64,000 nucleotides of DNA from Symbiodinium natans (taxonomy: Eukaryota; Sar; Dinophyceae; Suessiales; Symbiodiniaceae), in assembly GCA_905221605.1 (NCBI GenBank), contig CAJNDS010001624.1:207501-271500 (forward strand), written 5' to 3'. Position numbers and translations under genes: made by a program. Numbering within the stretch: position 1 is the first letter of the stretch; each line of letters begins with the position of its first letter. This document shows, one piece after another, positions 1 through 9,614 of this stretch. The notes under the pieces were generated by a model. The model worked only from the letters and a program-made list of their open reading frames with translations. It did no database searches and was not told where the DNA came from.

Positions 1-590
1 GCATGGGAAGACGCAGACTTGCAGAGGATGTTCGAACTGAAGAAGTGAAGAAACCACAATGTTGAATGCCTAGGGGGGGGGATTCAAAGCCGGATTACGG
101 TCCCCTTGTACAAAAACCTTTCGTACTAAGAGTATAAACCCCAACCATTTCGAACAGGAATGCGAAACAGCCCCTCACCCCGGAAAAGAGTGATGTAGGC
201 GAATTTGAGGTCGATAGGGTAAAGTTCGCGGTCAACTTTAAGGAGTTCCAGGGGTACATGTGGAACATGGTCTAGGGTTTATGGAGGTTAAGGGAGTTTC
301 AGGGGTATATGTAGAGGATGGATTGGGGCTTATGGAAGTTCAGGACATTTCAGGGTATACCTAGAGAAGGATAAGAGTTCATGACATGGTTTACGTACCC
401 TGGACCAGTGACGTAGCCATCACCATGGCCTACACAGCCTATACACACCAAAGTAAAGGGCACATCATAGGCCAGTGTTCGGGAAACTTGCGTGGATCTG
501 GATGTGATAAGCCTTCAAAAACCTGATACATCCTTGATAACAAACATGCCTGGTTTCGTACATTTCAACCCCGGGAATGCTTGCCCTAAA
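1..590. other. Mostly unassigned sequence at the window edge
   Basis: The first 45 bases are open on the plus strand (AWEDADLQRMFELKK then a stop) and could be the tail of an exon; no family is recognised. Bases about 230-350 contain a weak tandem pattern around GTTCCAGGGGTA/GTTTCAGGGGTA. Nothing else is supported. Confidence 0.25.
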
Positions 591-596
591 CCTAAA

Positions 597-690
597 CCAT
601 TAACCCTAAACCCTAAACCCTGAACCCTAAACCCTAAACCCCAAACCCTAAATCCGAAACCCTAAACCTTAAACCTTAAACCTACGTTTA
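597..690. repeat. Interstitial telomeric array, CCCTAAA, degenerate
   Basis: About a dozen CCCTAAA-like heptamers with substitutions (CCTTAAA, CCCCAAA, CCCTGAA). The heptamer is the plant/dinoflagellate-type telomere unit. The array is internal rather than terminal and is imperfect, as expected of an old insertion. Confidence 0.9.
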
Positions 691-983
691 AACCCCCTTT
701 CACGCGAGGTATCTCTACCCCGTCCTGGAGTTCGCTGCCGGTGCCGCCGCCTCGGACCGCGGGCTCATCTTTTTTCAGAGTTGAAGGAGTTTTTTTCGCT
801 CCCGCATAGCTGGCCGTAGTTGAAGGGGGTTTAGGGTTTAGGGTTTAAGGTTTAGGGTTCCGATCCCTGCTTCAGACTCTAAAAGGTTTCAGGGCCATGA
901 AGTTGCAGGTTGATGCTTGGGTCTTGGAGTAGATTCAGGTTTACAGCTAAGGGAGAAGGGTTTCGGCCCGAGCCAGAACCGCC

Positions 984-1280
984 CTATACGCAGATGGGGT
1001 TTAGGGTTTAGGGTTTAGGGTTTAGGCGAGCCACCTCTAAACCCTCTAAACCCCAAAAACCCTTGAAACCCTAAAACCCGAAATATGAACCCTATAGACC
1101 CTCTAAGCCCAGCAAAAGCCTGAAAAACCCAAAGAACCTCCAAACCCTCAACAGCCTGTTTCCAGTTTCGCCCTGAACGCTCGCCCTCCAAATCCTAGCC
1201 CTAAACCCTAAACCCTAAACCCTAAACCCTAAACCCCAAACCCCAAACCCCAAACCCCAAACCCCAAACCCTAAGCCCAG
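984..1280. repeat. Telomeric arrays facing each other (TTTAGGG then CCCTAAA)
   Basis: A short TTTAGGG array at about 990-1026 is followed by degenerate CCCTAAA/CCCCAAA units reaching 1277. The two blocks are in opposite orientation with about 170 bases between them. Confidence 0.85.
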
Positions 1281-1354
1281 GCGCGCAGGCGAAGCTGGAC
1301 CCGCCGACGTCTCGGCTCAAGGTGAGCAGCGTCAAGGCCAAACCCAGCAACCTG

Positions 1355-1572
1355 GTCTAGGGTTCAGGGTTTAGGGTTTGGGGTTTAGGGTTTAGGGTTT
1401 GGGGTTTAGGGTTTAGGGTTTAGGGTTTGGGGTTTAGGGTTTGGGGTTTTTGGGGTTTGGGGTTTGGGGGTTGGGGTTTTGGATTTGGGGTTTTGGATTT
1501 GGGGTTTAGGGTTTGGGGTTTTTGGGGTTTAAGGTTTGGGGGTTGGGGTTTAGGGTTTAGGGTTTGGGGTTT
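1355..1572. repeat. Degenerate TTTAGGG/TTTGGGG array
   Basis: Tandem heptamers in which TTTGGGG is about as common as TTTAGGG, with slipped copies such as TTTTTGGGG. The open frame across it, rich in GFRVWGF/GLGF, is repeat translation and not a gene. Confidence 0.9.
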
Positions 1573-1629
1573 TTCGTGCCCTGTCTATTTTGCATGTTTT
1601 TGTTTTCTCTATCTCTTTTTTTGGTTAAT

Positions 1630-1732
1630 CTGCTATTTTCTTAAGAGCCCCAAAGTAAATCATCATGCTCCCTATCTTGCCCTTAGAGGGAAGAATCTTT
1701 CTTTTTCCTACATTTTCTTTTGCACATAGTAG
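1630..1732. mobile_element. Introner-like element, family G, copy 1
   Basis: Left end CTGCTATTTTCTTAAGAG and right end CACATAGTAG are degraded versions of the family G TIR, best seen at 62434-62538 (CTACTATTTGCTTAAGAAC). The core with TTAGAGGGAAGAATCTTTCTT is shared with the other copies. It lies inside a locally duplicated segment. Confidence 0.6.
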
Positions 1733-1804
1733 TCATAGCCATAGCAGTTCCAGGACACGTCGGAAGAGCGTCAAGTAACCCTAAGAATCGAACAGTAGGC
1801 CAGG

Positions 1805-2080
1805 GTTGAGGGTTTAGGGTTTGGGGTTTAGGGTTTGGGCATTAGGGTTTAGGATATGGGGTTTGGGGTTTAGGGTTTAGGGTTTGGGGTTTAGGGTTTA
1901 GGGTTTGGGGTTTTTGGGGTTTAAGGTTTGGGGTTTGGGGTTTAGGGTTTGGGGTTCAGGGTTTAGGGTTTGGGGTTTAGGGCTTGGGATTTGGGGTTTG
2001 GGTTTTAGGGTTTAGGAATTAGGGTTTGGGGTTTAGGGTTTAGGGTTTGGGTTTTGGGGTTTGGGTTTTAGTGTTTGAGG
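1805..2080. repeat. Degenerate TTTAGGG/TTTGGGG array
   Basis: Telomeric-type heptamers of mixed sequence, same composition as 1355-1572. The two arrays precede the two copies of the duplicated segment at 1575-1800 and 2095-2285, so array and neighbour were probably duplicated together. Confidence 0.9.
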
Positions 2081-2094
2081 GTCTTAAGCGCCCT

Positions 2095-2285
2095 GTCTTT
2101 TTGCATGCTTTTCAGTTCCGAGCGCCCAAAAGTAAATGCTCATAATCCCTATAGTGCCCTTATAGGGAAGAATCTTTCTTTGAACAGCTTTTTGTGGGGT
2201 TCTTAAGCAGTAGTCATAGCCATAGCAGTTCCAGGACACATCGGACGAACGTCAAGTAACCCTAAAAATCGAAGACTGGCTGGCG
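2095..2285. repeat. Second copy of the local duplication (family G element plus flank)
   Basis: Matches 1575-1800: both have CCCTGTCT..TTTTGCATG, then a family G core, then AGTAGTCATAGCCATAGCAG, then a shared flank ending near CGTCAAGTAACCCTAA. The copies differ by small indels. This copy keeps a better right TIR (GGGTTCTTAAGCAGTAG, ending near 2213). Confidence 0.7.
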
Positions 2286-2289
2286 CGGC

Positions 2290-3110
2290 CTGATGAACAA
2301 GCCAACCAACATCAAGTGATGGTAATACTCTAGCGAAATGGCCTTCAACAATACTATTAAGTGGGTGCATAAAAATGGACTGAATGCACCTTCAGGGTTT
2401 AAGTAGTGCCATAGAACGGAATCGAATGTTCAACGCAAATTAGAAGATTATGCCATCGCTATGGAGCCCATGCTAAGTTTCACATAACTTGAAGCCCAGG
2501 TTCAACGAGCGCACAGAAACACCGAACATTTGTTTATTCACAAGCTTCCAATGAGCCCAAATCCAAAGCCTAGACTCTGACGCTGCCTGCTAAAAATCAT
2601 GATAAGGAGGTCTGTGTCGGGTGCGGAAACCCCCCCTTCAAGAATTGTGACTTGATAGGGTAGTACTTCCTGACTAAAAAAGTTATATGGTGCCTTACCT
2701 TTAATGTCTGTGGCAGTTTATGTGGAAAATATATAGGCCTGAATAATTAAATTTTGGTTTTGGGGGCATTATAGTGTAATTACAAAGGGACCATAAGGGA
2801 ATATTAGTGATTCCGACCCGTATATTAGGGATTGCCCGCGCTTCTTTGGCGAGAGCGCGCTGAGGCTGGAACACAACAGGCAGGCGTGCTCGTCCTCGCA
2901 TCTTTGATGCCGAGGGCTCTTCCATCACAGCGTCCCGAACAAAAATAACAATAAGAATCAGAAGAAGAAGCCTAATATTATTAATAATAATAGTAATAAC
3001 AATAACAATAATAGTAACAACAATAATAACAATATTAATGGTATGATTCGCAACGTCAATTCCATGGTATTTTTCACAAACCTGGTCACACTAACAACTT
3101 GTCAGGGTGC
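2290..3110. other. No recognisable gene; AAT/AAC simple repeat at 2945-3045
   Basis: Non-repetitive sequence without a convincing exon up to 2940, then about 100 bases of AATAATAAC-type trinucleotide repeat. No telomeric heptamers occur between about 2290 and 4570. Confidence 0.5.
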
Positions 3111-3438
3111 TGAGTCTTGGTCAAGGTGTTGAGTCTTTCGGACCTGCATTGCCTTCGAAACGTTTTTGCCAGGTTAAAGCGCGACAAGCTAGCGAATGAA
3201 ACAAAACATTTTGATTTGGCTCATGGTTCCTGATCGCATGGACTTGTCTCTTCATGATGCGGTCTGACCAAAAGCAACGGCGGCGCAAGCATGTGCAGAA
3301 TGAAAGCGCATCCAGACACAAACGTGGGTGAAACTTCTTCAACACGTTGAAGTGTCTAAAAACAATCAGGATCCTGCTTGGGATTCGCTGCATAACTGGA
3401 AGTGCCTGCGCATCGTAACTGGCTTGGGTGCCCGGCAC

Positions 3439-3492
3439 ATCCGCGTGGCCGAAGGCAGCTGCACGGTGCAATGCTGTGTCACCAAAAGCATC
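3439..3492 (-). CDS. Ankyrin-repeat exon
   Basis: The minus strand reads DAFGDTALHRAAAFGHAD, the canonical first half of an ankyrin repeat (G-x-TALHxAAxxGH). A CTGCAG acceptor ends immediately upstream and a GT follows the GAT codon, giving a 54-nt phase-0 exon of 18 codons. The boundaries are predicted by eye. Ankyrin repeats mediate protein-protein contacts; no catalytic domain is visible here. It likely belongs with the exons near 3870-3960 and 4150-4276 on the same strand. A longer open frame through this segment gives no better family match. Confidence 0.55.
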
Positions 3493-3745
3493 CTGCAGCG
3501 AGGGCCTCTACCCAAAACTACACTGCACAACTCATTGAATGCTCCAAACTGCATACGCGGTGAGCAAAGGCAACAGCAAGTAAAAACATGCCCCAGACGC
3601 TTGTCAGCAAAACAAAACCACAGCAATTTGTCTTTTTCTTGCCCGTCCTGCCCCCCCCCTCCCTCCCCCCGCGTTGCAAACAGGCTTTCACACATCCGAA
3701 AGTAACAAGCCTGTCGTCTGTCCATTCAGCTATATGGTCAGAGCC

Positions 3746-3853
3746 AGTTCTCAAAATTAAGGTCCCTTTTTGGGTACCCTAAACATATTGGGGAACGCCT
3801 TTGAATAGCATATAGCAACCCCAAAAAAGACCATACTTTAGGGAAAAGAACTG
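3746..3853. mobile_element. Introner-like element, family E, copy 1
   Basis: Ends AAAATTAAGGTCCCTTTTTG and AGACCATACTTTAGGGAAAA form imperfect TIRs around an AT-rich core. Related copies lie at 17603-17675 and 22745-22842. It abuts an ankyrin-type exon fragment on its right, compatible with intron position. Confidence 0.65.
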
Positions 3854-3865
3854 TATTCTAATACA

Positions 3866-3960
3866 TTCCACCAAGCCAAACAAAGGGCGTCCTTGACCCG
3901 CGGCTTGGCATCAAGGAACCTGGGATGCTGCAGGAGTACCTGGAGGCAAGCCACATGTGA
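3866..3960 (-). CDS. Probable ankyrin-repeat exon (second helix)
   Basis: The minus strand reads HVACLQVLLQHPRFLDAK then PRVKDALCLAWW. The pattern ACLQVLLQHPRF resembles the second helix of an ankyrin repeat followed by its loop. A GT (TGGAAT|GTATTAG) lies next to the family E element, so the donor probably falls here. It is located between two other same-strand coding pieces. Exact ends are not resolved. Confidence 0.4.
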
Positions 3961-4149
3961 CAAGTAGCCAGGTTGATGCACTACTGTAATTTCTGATGAT
4001 AGCATATCTATAGCATGCTCTAGCCTATTACAGCACATTTACAGCATGTCTGCAAAAGCATATTCTGACCTGCGAAATACAAACAAAAACCCAACATTTG
4101 AGATTGATGGACGCTAATCCGACAACAGACCCACGCGCGCAGCGTTTTT

Positions 4150-4276
4150 TAGCACGCATTCGCCCAACCTTCGGTGCAAAGCAAGGCTTGCGATCTCCTC
4201 CATGCTCTGCGAGAGCTCCTCGAGAAGCACATCTGCATGGGATTGAGCAAGCTCGGCCACGACAAGAAGCAAGTCA
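4150..4276 (-). CDS. Probable exon upstream of the ankyrin exons
   Basis: The minus strand reads FCDLLLVVAELAQSHADVLL then EELSQSMEEIASLALHRR then LGECV, a regular amphipathic-helix sequence with strong codon-like character. No family is recognised beyond likely membership in the ankyrin gene transcribed toward 3439. The acceptor could be near the TGAG at about 4290; the donor is not clear. Confidence 0.45.
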
Positions 4277-4526
4277 CAAAACAAATCTCACGCGCCCGCC
4301 TGGGGATGAGTAAGATGCACAAAGACAAAAATGGCGCAACATGAGCTTGAAACCAATTGACAACAATTGTTTTGGTCAGTTCGGAGCTTGGACAACTCAT
4401 CTACGTGAGATCAAAGGAAGCTGTTGAATTCATAGGCCACGCCACTTGCCACCACCGCCGATCTTGGTAGACCTTGTCAGAGTGGCCACAGGTCCTCCTA
4501 AAACCTAGGCCCATCACCTTTCCGAC

Positions 4527-4683
4527 CATCTGCTTAAGAAGCGCCCCAAAAAGGAAAAAGCATTCTTCCTTCTCAACCCTAAACCCTAAACCCTAAACCC
4601 AAAACCCCCAACCCAAAACCCAAAACCCAAAACCCTAAACCCTGGCAATACAGGGATTAGGGGGTTTCTTAAGCAAATAGTAG
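4527..4683. mobile_element. Family G introner-like element with a telomeric array inside
   Basis: The left end ATCTGCTTAAGAAGCGCCCC and the right end TTTCTTAAGCAAATAGTAG are the two family G TIRs. The usual core is cut after CATTCTTCCTT and about 70 bases of CCCTAAA/CCCAAAA heptamers sit in the middle (4573-4645). This is direct evidence that telomeric repeats were added within an introner-like element. Confidence 0.65.
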
Positions 4684-4943
4684 GATGGGGGGCAACTTCT
4701 GGCTTCATGGGCTACATGCTTTGATGGTGTCAACCCAGCCAGACGTACGGTGTAGGGTTTAGGGCTTCAAGGCACAGTTGTCGGACGGCCACTGCCCAAG
4801 GACTTCCACAAGGAGCAGGGCTTATCCATGTGCTTCGATTTTGCTCTGAGTATAGAATTCTAGCATTCAAGCAAAAAAGTATTGTAGCAGGAAATTCATA
4901 AATTGTTGTACTTTCTTATCAATTTCTACGAACATGTGATTCT

Positions 4944-5071
4944 ATGCAATATATATATATATGTATATATGTATATATGTATATATGTATATATGTATAT
5001 ATGTATATATGTATATATGTATATATGTATATATGTATATATGTATATATACATATATCTCTCTCTCTCTC

Positions 5072-5115
<44 letters not shown>

Positions 5116-5135
5116 ACACACACACATATATATAT
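4944..5135. repeat. Microsatellites (TATATG)n, (CT)n, (CTGT)n, (CA)n
   Basis: A run of about 15 TATATG units is followed by CTCTCT, then CTGT/CTAT tetramers, then ACACAC and TATATA. The Tyr/Ile/Met-rich open frames across it are repeat translation. Confidence 0.9.
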
Positions 5136-5587
5136 ATGTATCATTACTATATATTCTTGTACTGTAAAGCCCGAAAAAACGAGAAACCGGGCAGGATGGA
5201 CATGGTCCTCGGCATTTGGGCGAGTCTAAGAGCCGAGCCCTCACCCTTCACCAGGTACCTCTTCTTATAGGGTTCTTATAGGGCTTAGGGGCTAGGGTTT
5301 GGGGTTTAATTAGGGTTTAGGGGTTTAGGTTTAGGGACTAGGGGTTCTTAAGGGTGGGGGGGGTCAAAGGGGGGGGGGGGTGTTCCCTAGTACCCTACTA
5401 CTCCCTAAGCTTTTCTGTGGTTTCCTCGGCTTCTACCCCGCTTGAGCACCCCTCCCTTAGAACTCTGAAATCTTTGGTTCAAGTTAAAGACTTGATAGCC
5501 CAGTAACCATATTGCGACAAGGGCACCACCATTTTTTGTGTTGGCTGCTTTATAAGGGGGCCTTGAGCAAAAGACGCGGAAAGGGAA

Positions 5588-5683
5588 ACCTAAACCCTAA
5601 ACCCTAAACCCTAAACCCTAAACCCTAAACCCTAAACCCTAAACCCTAAACCCTAAACCCTAAACCCTAAACCCTAAACCCTA
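5588..5683. repeat. Near-perfect CCCTAAA array, about 13 copies
   Basis: One of the most homogeneous telomeric arrays in the window. On the minus (coding) strand it reads TTTAGGG and directly follows the PPR exon at 5690-5775, whose apparent donor is GCG|GTATAGGG. Confidence 0.95.
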
Positions 5684-5689
5684 TACCGC

Positions 5690-5775
5690 AACCAAGAAGA
5701 GTAAGGAGAGCCATGGAGCGTTGGCGATGGCATTGAGAGTCACCATGTCGGGCTCCAGGTCATTGCTCCTTGGCT
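5690..5775 (-). CDS. PPR-repeat exon fragment
   Basis: The minus strand reads NDLEPDMVTLNAIANAPWLS then LLFLVA. EPDMVTLNAIANA is the start of a pentatricopeptide repeat (P-D-x-V-T-x-N-A-I). PPR proteins bind RNA, normally in organelles. The fragment is held between two pure telomeric arrays (5588-5683 and 5819-5931). A GT begins at the array junction. It is probably one exon of a multi-exon PPR gene on this strand. Confidence 0.5.
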
Positions 5776-5818
5776 TCGCATCTGAGGCTTTCCCCCGGTT
5801 TCTTCACCCAATGTCGTA

Positions 5819-5931
5819 GATTTAGGGTTTAGGGTTTAGGGTTTAGGGTTTAGGGTTTAGGGTTTAGGGTTTAGGGTTTAGGGTTTAGGGTTTAGGGTTT
5901 AGGGTTTAGGGTTTAGGGTTTAGGGTTTAGT
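5819..5931. repeat. Near-perfect TTTAGGG array, about 15 copies
   Basis: Homogeneous TTTAGGG run in opposite orientation to the array at 5588-5683. The pair brackets a PPR exon. Confidence 0.95.
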
Positions 5932-6565
5932 GCTAGGCTGAGAAAGGCTCGCATGGAATAGCCTTCTGGTCTTACTGTATGCCAGTATGTAGAAGCGACC
6001 CTAAGGCTCTAAGGACGTATAACTCACTCTGGGTCAGCAAGCCCGGCGCCCAGGAGGAGGGATGACAATAAGGTTTCTGAAGCCGTGGAACACAAGAAGG
6101 TCATCCCTCCTTCTCAATTCCCCCTCCCATGAGCAGGCTCTGGTCGCATCACTGGTCGCATCACGATGGTGTGCACCCCGCATGGCACAGCGTCTTGAAG
6201 CCGCCAAAACCCGAAGCAAAAACCCTTTGCTGCTTCTTCTGCTGCTGCTGTGCTCTGTGCTGCTGTGCTGTTGTGGTGCTCTATGCTGCTGTGGGTGCCC
6301 TATGCAGCTGTTGATTTTGCTCCAGGAAAACCCTTAACACCCTTTAAACCCTAAACCCTTTTTGCAACTGGACGGACTCCCTGCTGCCAGGATGCCGAAA
6401 CTCTTCTTAGAAGAGTCGAAGAGCACAGGAAAGGCAAGCACGCACACAGTAGTCAGTGCATGCTTTCACATTAATCTTGAAGGCAAGCAATTTTACGCAT
6501 ATATGTATATATATAGCCCTAAACCTAAACCCTAAACCCTAAACATCCTAAACCCTGAACCCTGA

Positions 6566-6664
6566 ACCCCTGCCCTGAAGTTCCGCAGAGGTTCTCCAGC
6601 TCCTCCAAGAGCTGCACAGCCACATGGCCGGCGGCGCCTCGCTTGCGGCTGCATTCACGAGGAA
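6566..6664 (-). CDS. PPR-like exon fragment
   Basis: The minus strand reads ECSRKRGAAGHVAVQLLEEL then ENLCGTS, fitting the second helix of a PPR unit (G-x-x-x-A-x-x-LLEEL). It is bounded by CCCTAAA-type repeats on the left and TTTAGGG-type repeats on the right. The plus strand is also open here (EVLQLLQELHSHMAG), so strand choice rests on agreement with neighbouring PPR pieces. Confidence 0.35.
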
Positions 6665-6800
6665 GGGTTTGGCGTTTAGGGTTGAAGGGTTTAGGGTTTT
6701 AGGGGTTTAGGGTGTTAGGATTTAGGGATTTAGGGGTTTAGGGTTTTAGGGGTTGAGGGTTTTAGGGTTTTTAAGGGTTTTAAGGGTTCAGGGTTTAGGT
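6660..6800. repeat. Degenerate TTTAGGG repeats
   Basis: Irregular heptamers and octamers (TTTTAGGGG, TTTAGGG, TTAAGGG) over about 140 bases, far more diverged than the arrays at 5.6-5.9 kb. Confidence 0.8.
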
Positions 6801-6810
6801 GTCCAACTTG

Positions 6811-6895
6811 TCAATGGTAAAATTCCGTAGCTCCGAGGCCCGCACCGCTGCAGGAACGAATTGCAGCGTTGTAGCTGATTTCATCAGGAGCCTGC
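6811..6895 (-). CDS. PPR-repeat exon fragment
   Basis: The minus strand reads APDEISYNAAIRSCSGAG before a stop, matching the PPR signature P-D-x-x-S-Y-N-A-A-I-x-x-C. The frame closes shortly after the first helix, so either an intron begins near there or the copy is broken. Confidence 0.5.
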
Positions 6896-7089
6896 AGCGC
6901 AGACCCTCAAGCTCCGAACACGAAGGGGTTTAGGGTTTAGGGTTTAAGAGCCCGCACTTCATACTGGAATCCTAGCTCACTCGACCGCTCGAGCCAAGGA
7001 ATGATTTTATGACAGGGTCATTTAAAGCCATTGCCACTCCCCAACAGCCGACTAAAGCCGTTGACGCCACGTCTCACCGCATAAGCCTA

Positions 7090-7800
7090 GCAAAACTGCA
7101 TGACTGAAAAAGCTGCTCTCACTGCGAAGGTCTGTTCGCACTACCTTGACGGTTCATGGGCAGCATCAGCAGGGCTACAAGCAAGGTGCCCTCACTTGGG
7201 GCAAACCGAATCCTACCTACAACTAGCCAAGTACACCCGAAGCCTCTGCAACCTTCTGATTCCGAAGCTTGCAGCTATAAGCCGCTAGAACCGTGCAGAG
7301 GGACCCCTCCCCCCCTCCCAGAAAAAAAAAACAGAAACCCTAAACCCTAAACCCTTTTGCATCCGGACTCCCGTGGGTGCTGCCAGAAACTGCCCAAGCT
7401 CAGGCTCCCAGGGCTACCCTAAACCCTAAACCCTAAACCCTAAGGAAGCTCCAGATGAAATTGCCAGCTCAAGACCTGCACAACAGCCATAGGCCCCAAA
7501 TACAACCCTTAACCACAGCTACCTCCAACGCGTGCTGGTAGTACATTGAAAAAAAGCACTAAAACGACAGTTGTAGTACCATTCATATGTACAACATGAC
7601 TCAGTAAGACCATAAACATGGCAATAAGGGGCCGTGATCTCAGAACAAACAGAGCTGACTGTATGGTTGCTGTGTGGCGCTGTGGCTGTTCATGGTGTAA
7701 GCTTGCCAAGGTGCCAGGCCAGTGCGCTGCATGGCCGTCAGAAGGGCCTGAATTCTAGAGTTATATAGGGTTAGGGTGCGCTGTTCGCCGCCGGGCTTAG
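7090..7800. other. Spacer with short CCCTAAA arrays; no confident gene
   Basis: Small telomeric arrays occur at about 7336-7355 and 7415-7442. The pieces between have open frames but no recognised family. The segment near 7352 repeats the junction CCCTTTTGCAtCcGGACTCC also seen near 6356, 20991 and 22924. Confidence 0.4.
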
Positions 7801-8183
7801 GGTTTAGGGTTCAGGGTTTAGGGATTAGGGTTCCGGTAGCAACCTTTTGGTGCTGGCTTTGTTCCTGAGGGCCTTTGAGGCCTTTTAGATGCAATATCGT
7901 TGACAGGGGGTCTCTTGTCCACACCGAAATGGCAACTGACCCTGAACGCGGGCTGAAGACATGAAGAGATCTGATATGCCGCCCAGACCTCCCTTTTTTT
8001 TCTGATTTGAAGGGGTATTGGGAAGATCCGGATGGAACTCCGCCACAATGGATTTCTTTTCGGTAGGGGTTTAGGGGTTAGGATGTTGATCCTAGTTTCG
8101 TGAAAACATCGGAACAACCTTTGGCTTCCTCTCAAGCCCTCTTTCTTTCATCTGTCTTGCCGCTGCCGGGCCAGTTCCTCTGG

Positions 8184-8292
8184 CTGGTTCTTTGAAGGGA
8201 ATGAGGGAATGAGGCACCCTATATCCCCCTGTATATACCCTTTAAGGGATTCTGTAGGGTACCTCATACCCTCATTCCCTACTAAGGACCAA
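8184..8292. mobile_element. Introner-like element, family C, copy 1
   Basis: TIRs are CTGGTTCTTTGAAGGGAATG at the left and CCCTCATTCCCTACTAAGG at the right, around a short AT-rich core with CCTTTAAGGG. Copies at 60271-60366 and 63368-63490 share the ends CTTAGTAGGGAATGAGG. On the minus strand the element lies directly downstream of a PPR exon. Confidence 0.75.
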
Positions 8293-8389
8293 GGGGTCTT
8301 AAGCGCCAGACAAGCGACCAAACAACAGGCCCAGCGCTGGCTGCGCTCGCAGGCACTGATCGCGGCGTTGTAGGCCTCTAGGGTGACTG
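8293..8389 (-). CDS. PPR-repeat exon fragment next to an introner-like element
   Basis: The minus strand reads AVTLEAYNAAISACERSQRW then ACCLVACLALK, a nearly complete PPR unit. Codons run up to the family C element, where ..CCCTTG|GTCCTTAGTAGG supplies a GT donor; the element's other end gives AAGAACCAG as acceptor. The frame after splicing was not confirmed as coding. Confidence 0.5.
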
Positions 8390-8554
8390 CTTGGGGTTTG
8401 GACCCTCTAACCCCTGAACCCACAACCCAAAAATCCATGGAGGGTGTCCCACCCCATCCTACTCCAACCCTAAACCCCAGAGAACCCGTTGAACTCCAAA
8501 ACTTAACGCCGGCCCACAGTCACAGAAACATGTGCCACGATACCCTCCTTTCGG

Positions 8555-8610
8555 GTTTAGGGTTTTGGGGTTTAGGGTTTTGGGGTTTGGGGTTTAGGGT
8601 TTAAGGTTTA
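8555..8610. repeat. Short TTTAGGG/TTTTGGGG array
   Basis: Seven or eight mixed telomeric heptamers. Nothing gene-like is supported between here and about 9240 apart from small open frames. Confidence 0.8.
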
Positions 8611-9246
8611 GCTGCAGAGGGTCTCTGGCCAGGCTTCTAAACTCGATAAGCGCAGGCCTCGGCCCGACATTCAAAGACATGAAGCCCCCTTCTGAACTAC
8701 CGGAAGGCTCTAATTGTAGTTCCTTTTGGATTGGTGTCAGGTGAAGGGGGGGGGGGTTAGAAAACTACCCTTAAGAAGGAATACACCGGAGCCTTGAGGC
8801 ACACTACAAACTGTGTACACTTTATCCCTGCCTCCAAGCTGGGATTGGTGCCGAAGGCCTGCCAATCGCTGCAGGTCACGGCGCTTTATTCTACAGCAGG
8901 TGATTCGGCAGATGCTGGGCCATGCAGTTCGCCACGTATATATATATATATACTCTCCAAAGAATTATACGGGATCAGCTGAGTGTGGGCAAAACCACTA
9001 AGCAGGGCAAGTGGATCGTGAGGCTCCATAGGCTCGGAGCTTCGCAAGAGCCTTCAGAAACTAGAAGCCCTAAACCCTAAACCCCACTCTGCATCCCGAG
9101 TTCTGAAGCCTCTTGAACTTAAAAACAACATCAGTTGCTCCACGATGGGTTCTGTTAAGAGGCTGGCTGGGGGAATCTAAGAGCGACAAAAGCACGACGA
9201 AACAAACCCTTGGAGAATTCTAGAAGCCAGAATGTGGGCATTGAAC

Positions 9247-9338
9247 CGATGATGTGCTCAACCCCCCCCCCCCCCCCCCAAGAGAGGCATGGCCAAAGAA
9301 GCTACTGCTAGAGCTTGAACTTTTGCACCCGAAGACAC
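9247..9338 (-). CDS. Possible short exon after a telomeric intron
   Basis: Immediately after a telomeric array on the minus strand, the junction TTTAG|GTGTCTTCGG leads into VSSGAKVQALAVASLAMPLL, ending at a homopolymer C/G run (9262-9280 on the plus strand). The peptide is repeat-free but not assigned to a family, and the correct frame is uncertain. Confidence 0.25.
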
Positions 9339-9520
9339 CTAAACCCTAAACCCTAAACCCTAAACCCTAAACCCTAAACCCTGAACCCTGAACCCTGAAC
9401 CGTAAACCCCAATCCCTGAAACCATAAAACCCTAAAACCCTAAACCCTCTCTCTCTACCCTAAACCCTAAAACCCTAAACCCTAACCCTAAAACCCTAAA
9501 CCCTAAACCCTAAACCCAGT
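9339..9520. repeat. CCCTAAA array with several sub-blocks
   Basis: Starts with about eight good CCCTAAA copies, then CCCTGAA variants, a CTCTCTCT insertion and CCCTAAAA octamers. On the minus strand it reads TTTAGGG and runs from the PPR exon at 9522-9614 (junction ACTGG|GTTTAGGG) to TTTAG|GTGTC, so the whole array could be one GT-AG intron. Confidence 0.9.
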
Positions 9521-9521
9521 C

Positions 9522-9614
9522 CCCACTGCAACTGCTTAGGAGCTCGGGGTGCCTCCTCGGCGGAGCTGACAAGACGCAGGGCCCACTGCCAGTGACCAGC
9601 CTTCTCAATCGCGC
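9522..9614 (-). CDS. PPR-repeat exon fragment
   Basis: The minus strand has a good acceptor (CTTCTTGCAG|GCGCG) followed by AGAIEKAGHWQWALRLVSSA then EEAPRAPKQLQW. AIEKAGHWQWALRLVSS is the second half of a PPR unit. The reading frame runs straight into telomeric repeats, whose GTTTAGGG gives the probable donor. Confidence 0.5.

Noticed and set aside
1427-1729. GFRVWGF-type open frames over telomeric repeats (also near 8.4-8.6 kb)
   Set aside because: Heptamer arrays read as GLGF/FRV or LNPKP on the other strand; such tails were trimmed from all exon calls.
4903-5270. Tyr/Ile-rich 108-codon frames
   Set aside because: (TATATG)n and (CTGT)n microsatellite translation.
5588-5931. A true chromosome end
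   Set aside because: The arrays are short, internal, in both orientations and surrounded by unique sequence on both sides.
6220-6300. Leu/Cys-rich open frames over GCTGCTTCTTCTGCTGCTG
   Set aside because: CTG/CTT trinucleotide low complexity, no domain.
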